Below are positions 8,822 through 18,231 of a stretch of DNA of 64,000 nt, one piece after another (position 1 is the first letter of the stretch; every line of letters begins with the position of its first letter). The notes beneath the pieces are model-generated. The model saw only the letters and a list, made by a program, of their open reading frames with translations, was not told where the DNA came from and did not search any database. Location of the stretch: the NCBI RefSeq assembly GCF_021389935.1, contig NZ_CP089979.1, positions 2,275,001-2,339,000 of the forward strand, in the 5' to 3' direction. Source of the stretch: Fulvivirga ligni. GTDB lineage: Bacteria; Bacteroidota; Bacteroidia; Cytophagales; Cyclobacteriaceae. Made by a program: the position numbers and the translations under genes.

Positions 8822-9803
8822 GTGATGCCAATCTATTCAGCTCTTCCAAAGAGTGAATGTAATTGGTGGTGATGATATTATCAGAACTTGATCTAAAGAA
8901 ATTAAGGATGTGGAAATCTTCAGAGGCTTCATCCAGAGCCTGATCAAAGGGGATTTCCACACCTTCGTATTGATCATAATTATAGGGGACTCGCTGTTTT
9001 AGAAGTAAGTTTTTTATGGCAATGGCATGCCCCTTTCTGTTAAGTGTGTTTGAAACTCCACTAATCACTTCCGGGTTGGTTTCAAAACCCAGATTGAATA
9101 TATAATTCTCTTTTTCATTCCAGTCCAGATTCTCACATTCTATATATAAGGCTCCATCTCTGATTACCATATAAGTGCTCTTGTATCTGTGGCCCAGAGT
9201 TTTGGTTTCTACCATCACTATCTCTTCCGAATGCTCTTTAATAATAAAAGGTGTTTTTATGAGCACCGGGCTTCTGTCAGATTTTTGATAATAACGGAAA
9301 TAGTGCCCTACAAAATGTTTTCGCAACAGGTAAAGCGTGCCGTTGTTGTTCTTTTCATTATGCCAGGTAGGTTTTCCATTCGAACTGGTTTTCCAACTAT
9401 CCCAATCATTGCTGTGAATGCCTAAAAAAGAAAGCAGCACATTGAGCTTTTTATCCTTGGCATTACTGTAATTCCAATAGCATTGCAGTGTTTTACCACT
9501 GATCCAGTTATAAGGTCTTTGTTGATTCATGGATTTCAAGAGATCAACAAAATCATCCATAGAGCTGAGCTTATATCTGAATTTAATGTTGTCAAATTCA
9601 TTCTCCCCAAATAGCAAGAAATCTTTCACCAAATAGGTGTTTCTGATCACCTGCTGAGTTACCTCCTGATTGATCCTTCGGGCTATTCTCTCAAATACTG
9701 TTCGGGTGCAATTTTTCCAGTCCAACCCTTTGGCGGGAACTCCTGTAACCTGCAAGAGTGATGGAGAATTTTCAATCTCCGATTTTATTCTGGACGGGAT
9801 CAT
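8805..9803 (-). CDS. Conserved-looking hypothetical protein, possibly regulatory
   Basis: A 332-residue soluble protein with no signal peptide or membrane segment, and no family I can name. Residues about 100-140 (KTLQCYWNYSNA followed by LLSFLGIHSNDWDSW) vaguely resemble the helix-turn-helix-like segment found in some Bacteroidetes proteins, where TL.R.WGY precedes L..FLGY.dW. This is only a hint of a DNA-binding or regulatory role. The remaining two thirds are rich in beta-strand-like and aromatic stretches. It is transcribed away from the SusC operon (222-bp divergent gap) and overlaps the thioredoxin 3' end by 17 bp. Confidence 0.65.
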   Translation of the reverse strand: MIPSRIKSEIENSPSLLQVTGVPAKGLDWKNCTRTVFERIARRINQEVTQQVIRNTYLVKDFLLFGENEFDNIKFRYKLSSMDDFVDLLKSMNQQRPYNWISGKTLQCYWNYSNAKDKKLNVLLSFLGIHSNDWDSWKTSSNGKPTWHNEKNNNGTLYLLRKHFVGHYFRYYQKSDRSPVLIKTPFIIKEHSEEIVMVETKTLGHRYKSTYMVIRDGALYIECENLDWNEKENYIFNLGFETNPEVISGVSNTLNRKGHAIAIKNLLLKQRVPYNYDQYEGVEIPFDQALDEASEDFHILNFFRSSSDNIITTNYIHSLEELNRLASLKQID

Positions 9804-10025
9804 TATTATCTGAAAATGAATTATTTATTAAGAAACATAACCGTATTTCTAATCATTTCAAAGTCATATTATTACTTATAACAATCTTATGACGCATATC
9901 TGACTTAATTTAAATCATAAATCATTGATTATCAATTAATTGAATGAATATTTAAAAATAATCTGACGGTTTTTAATTTATATCTGCCCTGTATAACTAG
10001 TAGGCAACTAACTAATAACCAGCCT

Positions 10026-13000
10026 ATGAAGAAGTTCTTTACTTATTTATTATTCTTGCTATTTGTGCTCTCGGTGCACCTGGGTTTAGCCCAGTCGCAA
10101 ACCATAAATGGTCAGGTTTCTACCGAAGATGGAGAGGCTTTGCCTGGTGTTTCAGTGCTAATAAAGGGGAGTAGCACCGGTACCGTTACAGATGTAGATG
10201 GCAAGTATACATTGCAGGTAAGCGATGAAGCGGCCACACTAATTTTCTCATTTATCGGCTACGAAACTGCCGAAGTGTCTATCCAGGGTCGCTCAAAAAT
10301 TGATTTCACCATGACCCCAGATATCACTGAATTGAATGAGGTGGTAGTAACGGCTTTGGGGATTTCCCGGGAAAAGCGTGCCTTAGGATATGCTGTTGAG
10401 CAGGTAAACCAAACCGCTATTGAAAATAGTGGGCAGACTAATATTGTTAACACTCTTCAGGGACGAGTGGCAGGTGTTACAATTCGTAACTCCAGTGGCG
10501 CACCTGGTTCAGGTGCTGACATTATTATACGTGGTATGACCTCCCTGGATCCTAATAGGACTAATAGACCTCTATATGTGATAGACGGAATAGAAATGAG
10601 TGATGACGTTGATGCGCTGCCTATTTTGCCGAGTGCCGGTTCAAATGCTACAACTTCTGAATCTCAAGCCAGCGTTGGGAATAGAGCTATTGATATTAAT
10701 CCTCGAGATATTGAATCATTGACCATATTGAAGGGAGCCCAGGCTACTGCTTTATACGGTATAAGAGCAGCCAATGGAGCCGTAATTATCACTACGAAGA
10801 AGGGTAAGAAAGGTGCTCCTCAAATCAATCTGTATTATGGGGCAGGATGGTCTGAAGTAAATAAGGCGCCAACTGTTCAGAGAAACTTTATTGATGGAAT
10901 TTACTCAACCACAGCTAAAAGAAATGGCTATTTATGGGATACCTGGGGTGCACCTGTGAATCCTGAGCTTCCGGATCCTACCCATGACATTTATGATGAT
11001 TTTTTTCAGAAGGGTACCGAGTCAAGCTTTGGTGGAAGTGTGGCAGGAGCTAATGATATTTTCAATTACCGATTTTCTATTGACAAACTTTATCAAACCG
11101 GAGTTATTCCTAAAACTGACTGGGGAAAAACTAATTTCAGTTTTTCCACGGGTATAAATATTTCTAAAAGATTAGAAGCCACTGCAAGTATAAGATATGC
11201 AAATACCGGTGGTAATAAGCCTCATGTTGGTGATAAGTCAATTTTGAGTAATCTTGGATATGTTACTACAGTAGCTGATGTGAATCATTATGATGAGCCG
11301 TATGACTATAGCAATAATATCTTCGCCGGTATTATTGATCATCCTCTGTATTTGGTAAATAATAACAAATATACTGATGATGTAAATAGATATATTTCAG
11401 GAATTGGGCTAAAGTATAAATGGAATGATCAGCTATCATTTAACTATAAAGTTGGTACAGATGTATACAGCGATGAGCGTACGAGGATAGTTGACAGTGA
11501 AACTGATGAAGGCTCTCAAGTAGGTGGCTTTGTGGTAGAGCAGCGTAATAAAAGTGCCTCATTTACATCTAATCTATTTGCCCAGTTTAAATATGATCTA
11601 CCGTATGATATGAGCTTGTCAGGTGTTTTGGGTCAATATTTATTTATTAGTGATAAGAACTATCTTACTACTCGTGGTGAGGATCTTGTTCTGGATAATT
11701 TTTATAATCTAGATAATGCTATAAATATTTATCAGGCAAATGATAAGACCAGATACAGAAATGCTGCCGTATATGGAGAGTTAACCTTTGGTTTTAAAAA
11801 CTATTTATTTCTTTCACTTACAGGTCGAAACGACTGGTCATCCACTCTTCCTAAGCAGAACAATTCTTATTTCTTTCCTGCAGCCAGCTTAAGTTGGGTA
11901 GTTTCGGATATGTTTGAAATCCCTGAGTATATTTCTTTTGTAAAATTGAGAGGTTCTTATGCCATTGTGGGTAAAGATGCTTCACCTTATCAAACCGGAG
12001 TATACTTTCAAAAGGCTACCAATTTTCCATTTGGAGATGCCTTGGGCTTTCGTCAGTCTACTTTAATAGGTGATGAGGAGCTGAAACCGGAGTTTACTAA
12101 AACTACTGAGTTTGGTGCCGATCTAAGGTTTGTTCAGAACCGTCTTGGCATCCAATTTACATATTATAAGAGTGATCTTACTGATATGATTTTGTCAGTG
12201 CCTATCAGCAACACTACCGGTGCCGCCAGATTTGTTACTAATGCCGGCTCTATGACTAGTGAAGGAATAGAGTTGAGTTTAAACGCATCGCCAGTCAAAA
12301 TGAATGATTTTTCATGGGATGTAAACCTTAATTGGTCCACCCAGGAGGGAAAAGTAAATGAAATAGCAGATGGCATTGAGGAAATTGAATTATTTTCTTC
12401 TTTCGGTATCACTAATAAGTATGTGAGAGGTGGAAAAATCGGTGATTTATACGGTTATGTGTATCGTAGAGCCCCTGATGGTCAATTAATTGTAAATGAC
12501 AGTGGCCTTCCTGAGGTCGATTGGGATAGTTTACAGTTAGCAGGTAATGCAATTCCTGACTGGTCTGCTGGCCTTACCAATACTTTTCGCTACAAAGGCT
12601 TTGAGCTATCTGTATTGCTCGAGTGGAAGAAGGGTGGAGATGTGCTTGATATGGGTAGAAGGAATAGTATGAGAAATGGTCAGTTGAAGGAAACAGAGCG
12701 ACGATTTGAAGAGGTAGTTTTTACAGGAGTGAATGAAGTTACTGATGAAGAAGGTGAGGTAATCGATTATGTGCCAAATACTACACCTGTAGAAATAACG
12801 CCGTCGTTTTATCGCTCCACTACCAACTATAATTATGCGGCAGAGGTCCTTCTTGAGGATGCTTCCTGGTTTAGGGTAAGGAATATCAGTTTGTCTTATA
12901 ATTTCCCTAATCAATTGCTTGGAAAGATTGGATTGAACTCGGCCAAGCTCTCGCTAACTGCTTACAATGTATTCTTAAGTACACCGGTGAAAGGCTATGA

Positions 13001-13106
13001 TCCTGAGACCAATTATTTCGGTAGTGGAAGCAATATCTATGGATACACTGGTTTAAAGACTCCTGCTACCAGAAGTTTTTCAGTTCATTTAAATCTTGGA
13101 ATTTAA
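10026..13106 (+). CDS. SusC/RagA-family TonB-linked outer-membrane transporter
   Basis: A 1026-residue outer-membrane channel that imports a ligand captured by its SusD partner, powered by TonB. Signal peptide about 1-22 (ends GLAQS); carboxypeptidase-regulatory-like beta-sandwich about 25-100 (TINGQVSTEDGEALPGVSV); plug domain from about 110 (EVVVTALGISREKR, then NGAVIITTKKGKKG). The rest is a 22-strand-type barrel ending in an aromatic-rich strand with terminal NLGI. It is the first gene of a six-gene operon running to 18231. The downstream enzymes act on D-amino-acid-containing peptides, so the cargo is inferred to be murein peptides rather than glycan. No sigma/anti-sigma or hybrid two-component regulator is adjacent. 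Confidence 0.93.
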   Translation: MKKFFTYLLFLLFVLSVHLGLAQSQTINGQVSTEDGEALPGVSVLIKGSSTGTVTDVDGKYTLQVSDEAATLIFSFIGYETAEVSIQGRSKIDFTMTPDITELNEVVVTALGISREKRALGYAVEQVNQTAIENSGQTNIVNTLQGRVAGVTIRNSSGAPGSGADIIIRGMTSLDPNRTNRPLYVIDGIEMSDDVDALPILPSAGSNATTSESQASVGNRAIDINPRDIESLTILKGAQATALYGIRAANGAVIITTKKGKKGAPQINLYYGAGWSEVNKAPTVQRNFIDGIYSTTAKRNGYLWDTWGAPVNPELPDPTHDIYDDFFQKGTESSFGGSVAGANDIFNYRFSIDKLYQTGVIPKTDWGKTNFSFSTGINISKRLEATASIRYANTGGNKPHVGDKSILSNLGYVTTVADVNHYDEPYDYSNNIFAGIIDHPLYLVNNNKYTDDVNRYISGIGLKYKWNDQLSFNYKVGTDVYSDERTRIVDSETDEGSQVGGFVVEQRNKSASFTSNLFAQFKYDLPYDMSLSGVLGQYLFISDKNYLTTRGEDLVLDNFYNLDNAINIYQANDKTRYRNAAVYGELTFGFKNYLFLSLTGRNDWSSTLPKQNNSYFFPAASLSWVVSDMFEIPEYISFVKLRGSYAIVGKDASPYQTGVYFQKATNFPFGDALGFRQSTLIGDEELKPEFTKTTEFGADLRFVQNRLGIQFTYYKSDLTDMILSVPISNTTGAARFVTNAGSMTSEGIELSLNASPVKMNDFSWDVNLNWSTQEGKVNEIADGIEEIELFSSFGITNKYVRGGKIGDLYGYVYRRAPDGQLIVNDSGLPEVDWDSLQLAGNAIPDWSAGLTNTFRYKGFELSVLLEWKKGGDVLDMGRRNSMRNGQLKETERRFEEVVFTGVNEVTDEEGEVIDYVPNTTPVEITPSFYRSTTNYNYAAEVLLEDASWFRVRNISLSYNFPNQLLGKIGLNSAKLSLTAYNVFLSTPVKGYDPETNYFGSGSNIYGYTGLKTPATRSFSVHLNLGI

Positions 13107-13116
13107 AAACCAGACT

Positions 13117-14529
13117 ATGAAACTTATCAATAAAAATATCTTTTTATTACTAATAATGGCGCTTTTTACATTTTCATGTAATGACTTTCTTGATGTAAAT
13201 AGTGACCCAAATAAAGTAGATGCGGAGCAGGTAAACTTAAGTTCTTTGCTCCCTACAGCTCTGGAGGCCACTTCGGAAACACATTATTCCACAATATATA
13301 CGGCATCTAGAGTGACGCATCAGGTAGACCATGTAGCTGGATATTACACGGAGTTCACCATGGATGCGGACTGGTCTAGAATTTATCTGGAGAGTTTAAA
13401 TACACTGAAAGTAATTGCGGATAAGGCTGAGGAGGAGGAGTCGCCTCATTATTTGGGCATCGCAAGGGCTCTTCAAGCATTGAATCTAGGAATTCTTACA
13501 GATTCATGGGAAGATGCACCCTATTCAATGGCACTCACGGGTTCTAAAAACATTACTCCTGAGTATGACTCTCAAGAAAGCCTTTATGGAATGATTTTCA
13601 TCTATTTGGATGAGGCAGAAGCTGGTTTGATGGCTGAAGAATCGTTCAATGAGCCAGGTCAGGATGATATGGTTTATGGTGGTGATTTATCAAAATGGTT
13701 AAAGTTAGTCCATTCATTGAGAGCAAGATACATGCTGCATCTTCATCAGAAGGGTGTATTTACTGCGGCACAGATCTTAGCTGAGATTGATGAAGGTTTT
13801 GAATCTAATGCCGATAATTTCCAACTCTTTTATAATGATGTCAATCTAAACCCAGTTCATAGTAAAGTTGCTCTAGCGAATGAAACCGGAAACCTGACCA
13901 TCACTCATGGTAAATACCTGGTCGATTTAATGAACGGGCGATTGTATACTGTTTTTGATCCGAGATTACCCATCATAGCAGATACTACAGGGAGCGAAAA
14001 GCCTACTTATGAAGGATTGGCCTCTTATGATTCTAATTCACCTGTTCATAGTACGGAAATAACCAGATCTACCTGGTATGCCACTGCGGATGCGCCCATA
14101 ATTATGATGAATTACTCTGAATTAAAATTCATAGAAGCAGAAATGGCTCTGTCTACGGATATAGCCAGGGCGAACGAAGCTTATTTGGATGGCATCAGCG
14201 CTCACATGGATATGCTTGGGGTAAGTGAAAGTGATGAAAATGATTATCTCACTGATCCTAATGTAGACATGGGAGGCTCTCCTGATCTAGAGCATATTAT
14301 GAAGGAAAAATATTTAGCCTTGTTTTTGAATTTTGAGACATGGAATGATATGAGAAGGTATGGATTTAGCACTGATGTTTACAAGGGGTTTGAAGAGCCT
14401 GAGTACGATGGCCGTGATGAGCCAGCAACACGTGCTTTATACCCTATTTCCGAACTCAATAGAAATGGAGCCAACTTGTTTGCTCACATCAAAGATTTCA
14501 CAGATACCATGTGGAAAGATCAAAATTAA
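13117..14529 (+). CDS. SusD/RagB-family nutrient-binding outer-membrane lipoprotein
   Basis: A 470-residue surface lipoprotein forming the lid on the SusC channel. The start at 13117 is chosen because it gives a clean lipoprotein signal peptide with lipidated Cys21 (LFTFSC then NDFLD). The frame remains open seven codons further upstream but overlaps the SusC 3' end. Sequence features DFLDVNSDPN at the N-terminus and the C-terminal KYLALFLNFETWNDMRRYGF are typical of the SusD_2 (PF12771-like) group, whose ligands are often not polysaccharides. The gap to the SusC stop is 10 bp. Confidence 0.92.
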   Translation: MKLINKNIFLLLIMALFTFSCNDFLDVNSDPNKVDAEQVNLSSLLPTALEATSETHYSTIYTASRVTHQVDHVAGYYTEFTMDADWSRIYLESLNTLKVIADKAEEEESPHYLGIARALQALNLGILTDSWEDAPYSMALTGSKNITPEYDSQESLYGMIFIYLDEAEAGLMAEESFNEPGQDDMVYGGDLSKWLKLVHSLRARYMLHLHQKGVFTAAQILAEIDEGFESNADNFQLFYNDVNLNPVHSKVALANETGNLTITHGKYLVDLMNGRLYTVFDPRLPIIADTTGSEKPTYEGLASYDSNSPVHSTEITRSTWYATADAPIIMMNYSELKFIEAEMALSTDIARANEAYLDGISAHMDMLGVSESDENDYLTDPNVDMGGSPDLEHIMKEKYLALFLNFETWNDMRRYGFSTDVYKGFEEPEYDGRDEPATRALYPISELNRNGANLFAHIKDFTDTMWKDQN

Positions 14530-14548
14530 GCAACCTAACAAATTAGCA

Positions 14549-14971
14549 ATGAAGACTTTATATATAATATTCTCAGTATTAGTGTTGTCATCTTTAACCT
14601 CATGTTATGAGGAAGAGTACTTCTTAGATGATAATTCTACCTCAGAAAATAAGCATTTCCCAGTAGTGCAGTCGGTTGTGGTGGAAGGAGAGGTAGATGA
14701 AGATAGTAGCATAAATTTACTTACACATTATTGGTCTCAAGATCCTATAGATCATTATGAGCTGTACTCTACTGTTGAAGGTGGAGAAGAATCATTGGTG
14801 CTGGAAATGCCTTATCAGTATAATTTTGATGAAGAGGCGGGAAGCGAACTTGTTTCGTTGCCTTATACCATTCCCTCATCAACTTCTGGCAAAACAATTG
14901 ATTTTAGAGTGTTGATAGTGAACCAAAATGGTCTGTCAAAAGACCGAACCACCTCCATCACCGTAAACTAA
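14549..14971 (+). CDS. Small surface lipoprotein (SusE/F-like position)
   Basis: A 140-residue lipoprotein: signal peptide with lipidated Cys19 (LSSLTSC) followed by YEEEY, an acidic stretch resembling the Bacteroidetes lipoprotein export signal for surface display. The body (about 40-140) is beta-rich and may be a single Ig-like domain. The ATG at 14549 is preferred over the open upstream frame, which overlaps susD. It lies 19 bp after susD and 7 bp before the LD-carboxypeptidase. No family is recognised; by position it could be an accessory ligand-binding protein of the SusCD complex. Confidence 0.75.
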   Translation: MKTLYIIFSVLVLSSLTSCYEEEYFLDDNSTSENKHFPVVQSVVVEGEVDEDSSINLLTHYWSQDPIDHYELYSTVEGGEESLVLEMPYQYNFDEEAGSELVSLPYTIPSSTSGKTIDFRVLIVNQNGLSKDRTTSITVN

Positions 14972-14978
14972 ACCAGCC

Positions 14979-16025
14979 TTGACATCCAGGAGAAACTTTA
15001 TTGGTGGGGCCGCAATTTTATCGCTGGCCCCTGCTTTCAATTTAACTGCGAAGGAGAGATTTTTCATTCGATCAGAGAAGATAATCAAGCCTCCGAAGCT
15101 CAAGCAAGGTGATGTGGTAGGTCTCATAAGCCCTTCAGGGGTGATTCATGAGACAGAACCTTACGAAATAGCCATTGAAACCTTGCAAAGCCTTGGTTTT
15201 AAGGTGAAGCCAAGTGAGCATTTGTATGATAGGTATGGATATTTAGCCGGCACCGATCAGGATAGGGCTGATGAAATTAATAGCATGTTCAGGGATAAAG
15301 AGATCAAAGCTATTTTCTGTATTCGCGGTGGTGCTGGAGCAGCCAGAATATTGGATCTTCTTGATTATGAATTAATTAGGAAGAATCCCAAAGTCATGAT
15401 TGGTTATAGTGACATCACAGCATTATTGCTGGCCATTTATGTTAAAACGGGTCTGGTTTCATTTCATGGGCCTGTGGCCACTTCAGATTGGAATGATTTT
15501 ACACTGGATTCATTTAAACGGATTCTGTTTCAGGGAGAAGCTATCACTTTTACTAATCCTACAAAAAGAGCTGATGAGTTGGTACAAACTGAAGACCGGA
15601 TTAGAACTATACATCCCGGAAAGGCTTCAGGCGTATTGGTAGGGGGTAATCTGTCCGTATTGTCGGCATTAGTAGGCTCTGCTTACTTACCTGATTGGAA
15701 AGGCAAAATTCTCTTTCTGGAAGATGTAGGTGAGGAAATGCATCGGATAGATAGAATGATGTCTCAGCTTAAGCTGGCTGGTATTTTAGATGTTCTCTCT
15801 GGCTTTGTGTTTGGTAAATGCTCTCGATGCACACCGGTGGAGGGATATGGATCACTCACTTTTGAAGAGGTAATCGATCATTACATTAAACCCTTGGGAA
15901 TTCCAGCCTATAGCGGTGCTATGATCGGTCATATAAGTAAAAAATTCACTATTCCGGTAGGCTGCATGGTAGAGGTAGATGCCAGTAATGGCACTATTGA
16001 GATGAAAGAATCGGCCGTAATTTAA
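14979..16025 (+). CDS. LD-carboxypeptidase (peptidase family S66), Tat-exported
   Basis: A 348-residue serine peptidase that removes the terminal D-Ala from murein tetrapeptides (L,D bond). The S66 triad is visible: Ser144 in MIGYSDIT, Glu248 in FLEDVGE and His318 in AMIGHISKK. The start is a TTG at 14979, giving TSRRNFIGGAAILSLAPA, a twin-arginine signal matching S-R-R-x-F. The enzyme is therefore probably periplasmic, unlike cytoplasmic E. coli LdcA. It lies between the small surface lipoprotein and the DUF1611 gene (gaps 7 and 20 bp). Periplasmic placement fits trimming of peptides imported by SusCD. Confidence 0.9.
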   Translation: MTSRRNFIGGAAILSLAPAFNLTAKERFFIRSEKIIKPPKLKQGDVVGLISPSGVIHETEPYEIAIETLQSLGFKVKPSEHLYDRYGYLAGTDQDRADEINSMFRDKEIKAIFCIRGGAGAARILDLLDYELIRKNPKVMIGYSDITALLLAIYVKTGLVSFHGPVATSDWNDFTLDSFKRILFQGEAITFTNPTKRADELVQTEDRIRTIHPGKASGVLVGGNLSVLSALVGSAYLPDWKGKILFLEDVGEEMHRIDRMMSQLKLAGILDVLSGFVFGKCSRCTPVEGYGSLTFEEVIDHYIKPLGIPAYSGAMIGHISKKFTIPVGCMVEVDASNGTIEMKESAVI

Positions 16026-16045
16026 TTTGTTAAAAGCCTTTAATT

Positions 16046-17149
16046 ATGATAAACGATAATGACTTTCACCAAGCTCTGAAAGGAACAGCTTGTATTATTA
16101 CTGGTGGATTATTTGATACCATTCATGCTAAAACTACTCACGGATTACTGAGAGAATCTAATCGATTCAAGATTAAATGTATAGTGGATGATAAATTTGC
16201 AGGGCATTCGGTTGAGGATGTGGTGCTGGGGCTGGTATCTTCCGTGCCCATTTACAGCTCCATAGCCTCTATGTGCGAGGCTGGCATTAAGCCTGATTAT
16301 GCCATTATTGGTATGGCCACCAAAGGGGGAGTGCTGCCACAAAGTTTATATCCGGTCATTCTCGAGGCCTTAAGTTCTGGGATCAATATTGTTAATGGGC
16401 TTCACCAGCCACTGTCTGAAGTGGAGGAATTGAAAAGTGCTGCTGAAGAACATCAAGTTCATATTTACGATATCCGTAAACCGAAGAAATTTGATCAACT
16501 GCACTTCTGGAGTGGGAAAATTATGGAGGTTAAGGCTTTGAAATTGGCTATCCTGGGTACTGACTGCTCTGTGGGAAAGAGAACTACCGCCAAGTTGCTG
16601 ACCAATGCCCTCAACCAGGCAGGTATTAAAACTCAGATGATTTATACCGGGCAAACCGGATGGCTGCAAGGCACGAGGTACGGTCTTATATTTGATGCCA
16701 CACCCAATGACTTTATCCCTGGGGAGATAGAGCACGCCATTTATCAATGTTGGACAGAAGAAAAACCTCAGGTGATCATTGTGGAGGGCCAGGCTTCCCT
16801 GTTGAATCCGGGTGGCCCTTGTGGTTCGGAATTTATAATTTCAGCTAAATTAGATGGAGTCATTCTTCAGCATCATCCAATAAGAGAAAAATATCATAAC
16901 TTGGAAAAGTTACAGGATAGAATCAAAGATCCATCAACAGATATTGAAATCATCAGGCTGATGGGGAGTGAGGTCTGGGCTTTGACTTTAAATATTGCGG
17001 ATATGAGCCAGACTGAGATTGCACATCATACGGATCAGCTTACCGAGCGATGTTCTATTCCCGTGGTGAGTCCGTTAACTCAGGGGATTCAACCTTTAGT
17101 GCATCTGATAAATTCTAAATTAAGCCTGGAAAAGGCAGAGATTTCTTAA
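16046..17149 (+). CDS. DUF1611-family P-loop protein (DgcN-like)
   Basis: A 367-residue cytoplasmic protein with a Rossmann-like N-terminal domain (about 10-150, ACIITGGLF) and a P-loop domain starting at about 165. Its Walker-A-like sequence GTDCSVGKRTT has Gly171 and Lys178, and IIVEGQASLLNPGG follows. Members of this family called DgcN have been described in marine bacteria as acting with an enolase-superfamily racemase, DgcA, in D-glutamate catabolism, reportedly by N-acetylation; I cite this from memory. The immediate downstream gene is an enolase-superfamily epimerase (14-bp gap), repeating that pairing. Whether this protein acts on free D-Glu or on a murein dipeptide is open. Confidence 0.82.
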   Translation: MINDNDFHQALKGTACIITGGLFDTIHAKTTHGLLRESNRFKIKCIVDDKFAGHSVEDVVLGLVSSVPIYSSIASMCEAGIKPDYAIIGMATKGGVLPQSLYPVILEALSSGINIVNGLHQPLSEVEELKSAAEEHQVHIYDIRKPKKFDQLHFWSGKIMEVKALKLAILGTDCSVGKRTTAKLLTNALNQAGIKTQMIYTGQTGWLQGTRYGLIFDATPNDFIPGEIEHAIYQCWTEEKPQVIIVEGQASLLNPGGPCGSEFIISAKLDGVILQHHPIREKYHNLEKLQDRIKDPSTDIEIIRLMGSEVWALTLNIADMSQTEIAHHTDQLTERCSIPVVSPLTQGIQPLVHLINSKLSLEKAEIS

Positions 17150-17163
17150 TGGTATAAAATTAT

Positions 17164-18231
17164 ATGAAAATAAAGAGTATTGATGTTTGGCGCATGAATC
17201 TGGGAAACACCAGACCCTACACCATAGCGTTCAAAACGGTAAGTGATGTGGATAGTGTGTTTGTTAAGCTAACATTGGAAAATGGCATCTATGGAATGGG
17301 AGCGGGCAACCCAAGTCAGCAGGTGGTAGGAGAATCATTAGATGATACACTGAACACGCTCTCTGAGGAGAATCTTCGATTTTTAATTGGAAGAGATATT
17401 CGTGAGTTTAATGGTATTCTTCATGAGGTGATGACCAGATTTCCTAAGACACCGGCAGCCAGAGCGGCTCTTGACATAGCTCTTCACGATGGCTTTTGTA
17501 AATACCTGGGCGTTCCTGTGGCGGCCTTTTTAGGTCAGAAAATCAATAAAATGGAGACATCTGTAACCATTGGGATAAAGAATGTGGCCGATACACTGGA
17601 AGAGGCTCAAGAATATTATGATATGGGCTTTAGGTGTTTAAAAGTGAAGACTGGGCACGATGTAGATGAGGATATTGAAAGAATGGTCAAGCTCAGAGAG
17701 GTGTTTTCAAGTCAGATGAAAATTCGAGTGGATGCTAATCAGGGGTATGAAAAAGAAGATTTATTCAAATTTTTTAATGATACCAAAGCCTTAGATATAG
17801 AGCTGATAGAGCAACCTTTAAAATCCTCAAACATCATGGAAATGAAGGCCTTGCCCGATGAGGTGAAAGGTCTGATTGCGGCTGATGAAAGCTTAAAATC
17901 ACCTGAAAATGCGTTTGAATTGGCATCTCCTCCAGTGGCCAGTAAAATCTTTAATATCAAACTAATGAAGTCAGGAGGCATATATCCGGCCATACAGATT
18001 GCCAACATTGCAAGGGTTTCAGGAGTAGAGCTGATGTGGGGTTGTAATGACGAAAGCGCTGTAAGTATCTCGGCGGCTCTTCATGCAGCACTTTGCTTTT
18101 CTAACACTAAGTACATTGATCTTGACGGAAGCCTAGACCTTGTGCAAGATGCCGTTTCAGGAGGCTTTAAAATAGAAAATGGATGGATGTCCGTAACGGA
18201 TAAACCAGGATTGGGAGTGGAGTTAATATAA
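17164..18231 (+). CDS. L-Ala-D/L-Glu-type dipeptide epimerase (enolase superfamily)
   Basis: A 355-residue TIM-barrel enzyme that epimerises the D-Glu of murein dipeptide L-Ala-D-Glu. Expected catalytic and metal residues are present: Lys160 and Lys162 (KxK), Asp190, Glu216, Asp241 and Lys266. Asp319-Leu-Asp321 forms the DxD motif that binds the dipeptide ammonium group. These positions are within a few residues of Bacillus subtilis AEE (K160, K162, D191, E219, D244, K268, D321, D323, recalled). The DxD motif argues for a dipeptide substrate rather than N-acetyl-glutamate. It is the last gene of the operon and is followed immediately by a strong terminator. Confidence 0.9.
   Translation: MKIKSIDVWRMNLGNTRPYTIAFKTVSDVDSVFVKLTLENGIYGMGAGNPSQQVVGESLDDTLNTLSEENLRFLIGRDIREFNGILHEVMTRFPKTPAARAALDIALHDGFCKYLGVPVAAFLGQKINKMETSVTIGIKNVADTLEEAQEYYDMGFRCLKVKTGHDVDEDIERMVKLREVFSSQMKIRVDANQGYEKEDLFKFFNDTKALDIELIEQPLKSSNIMEMKALPDEVKGLIAADESLKSPENAFELASPPVASKIFNIKLMKSGGIYPAIQIANIARVSGVELMWGCNDESAVSISAALHAALCFSNTKYIDLDGSLDLVQDAVSGGFKIENGWMSVTDKPGLGVELI

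Noticed and set aside
14360-14548. N-terminal extension of the small lipoprotein frame
   Set aside because: It overlaps the 3' end of susD; the ATG at 14549 gives a proper lipoprotein signal.
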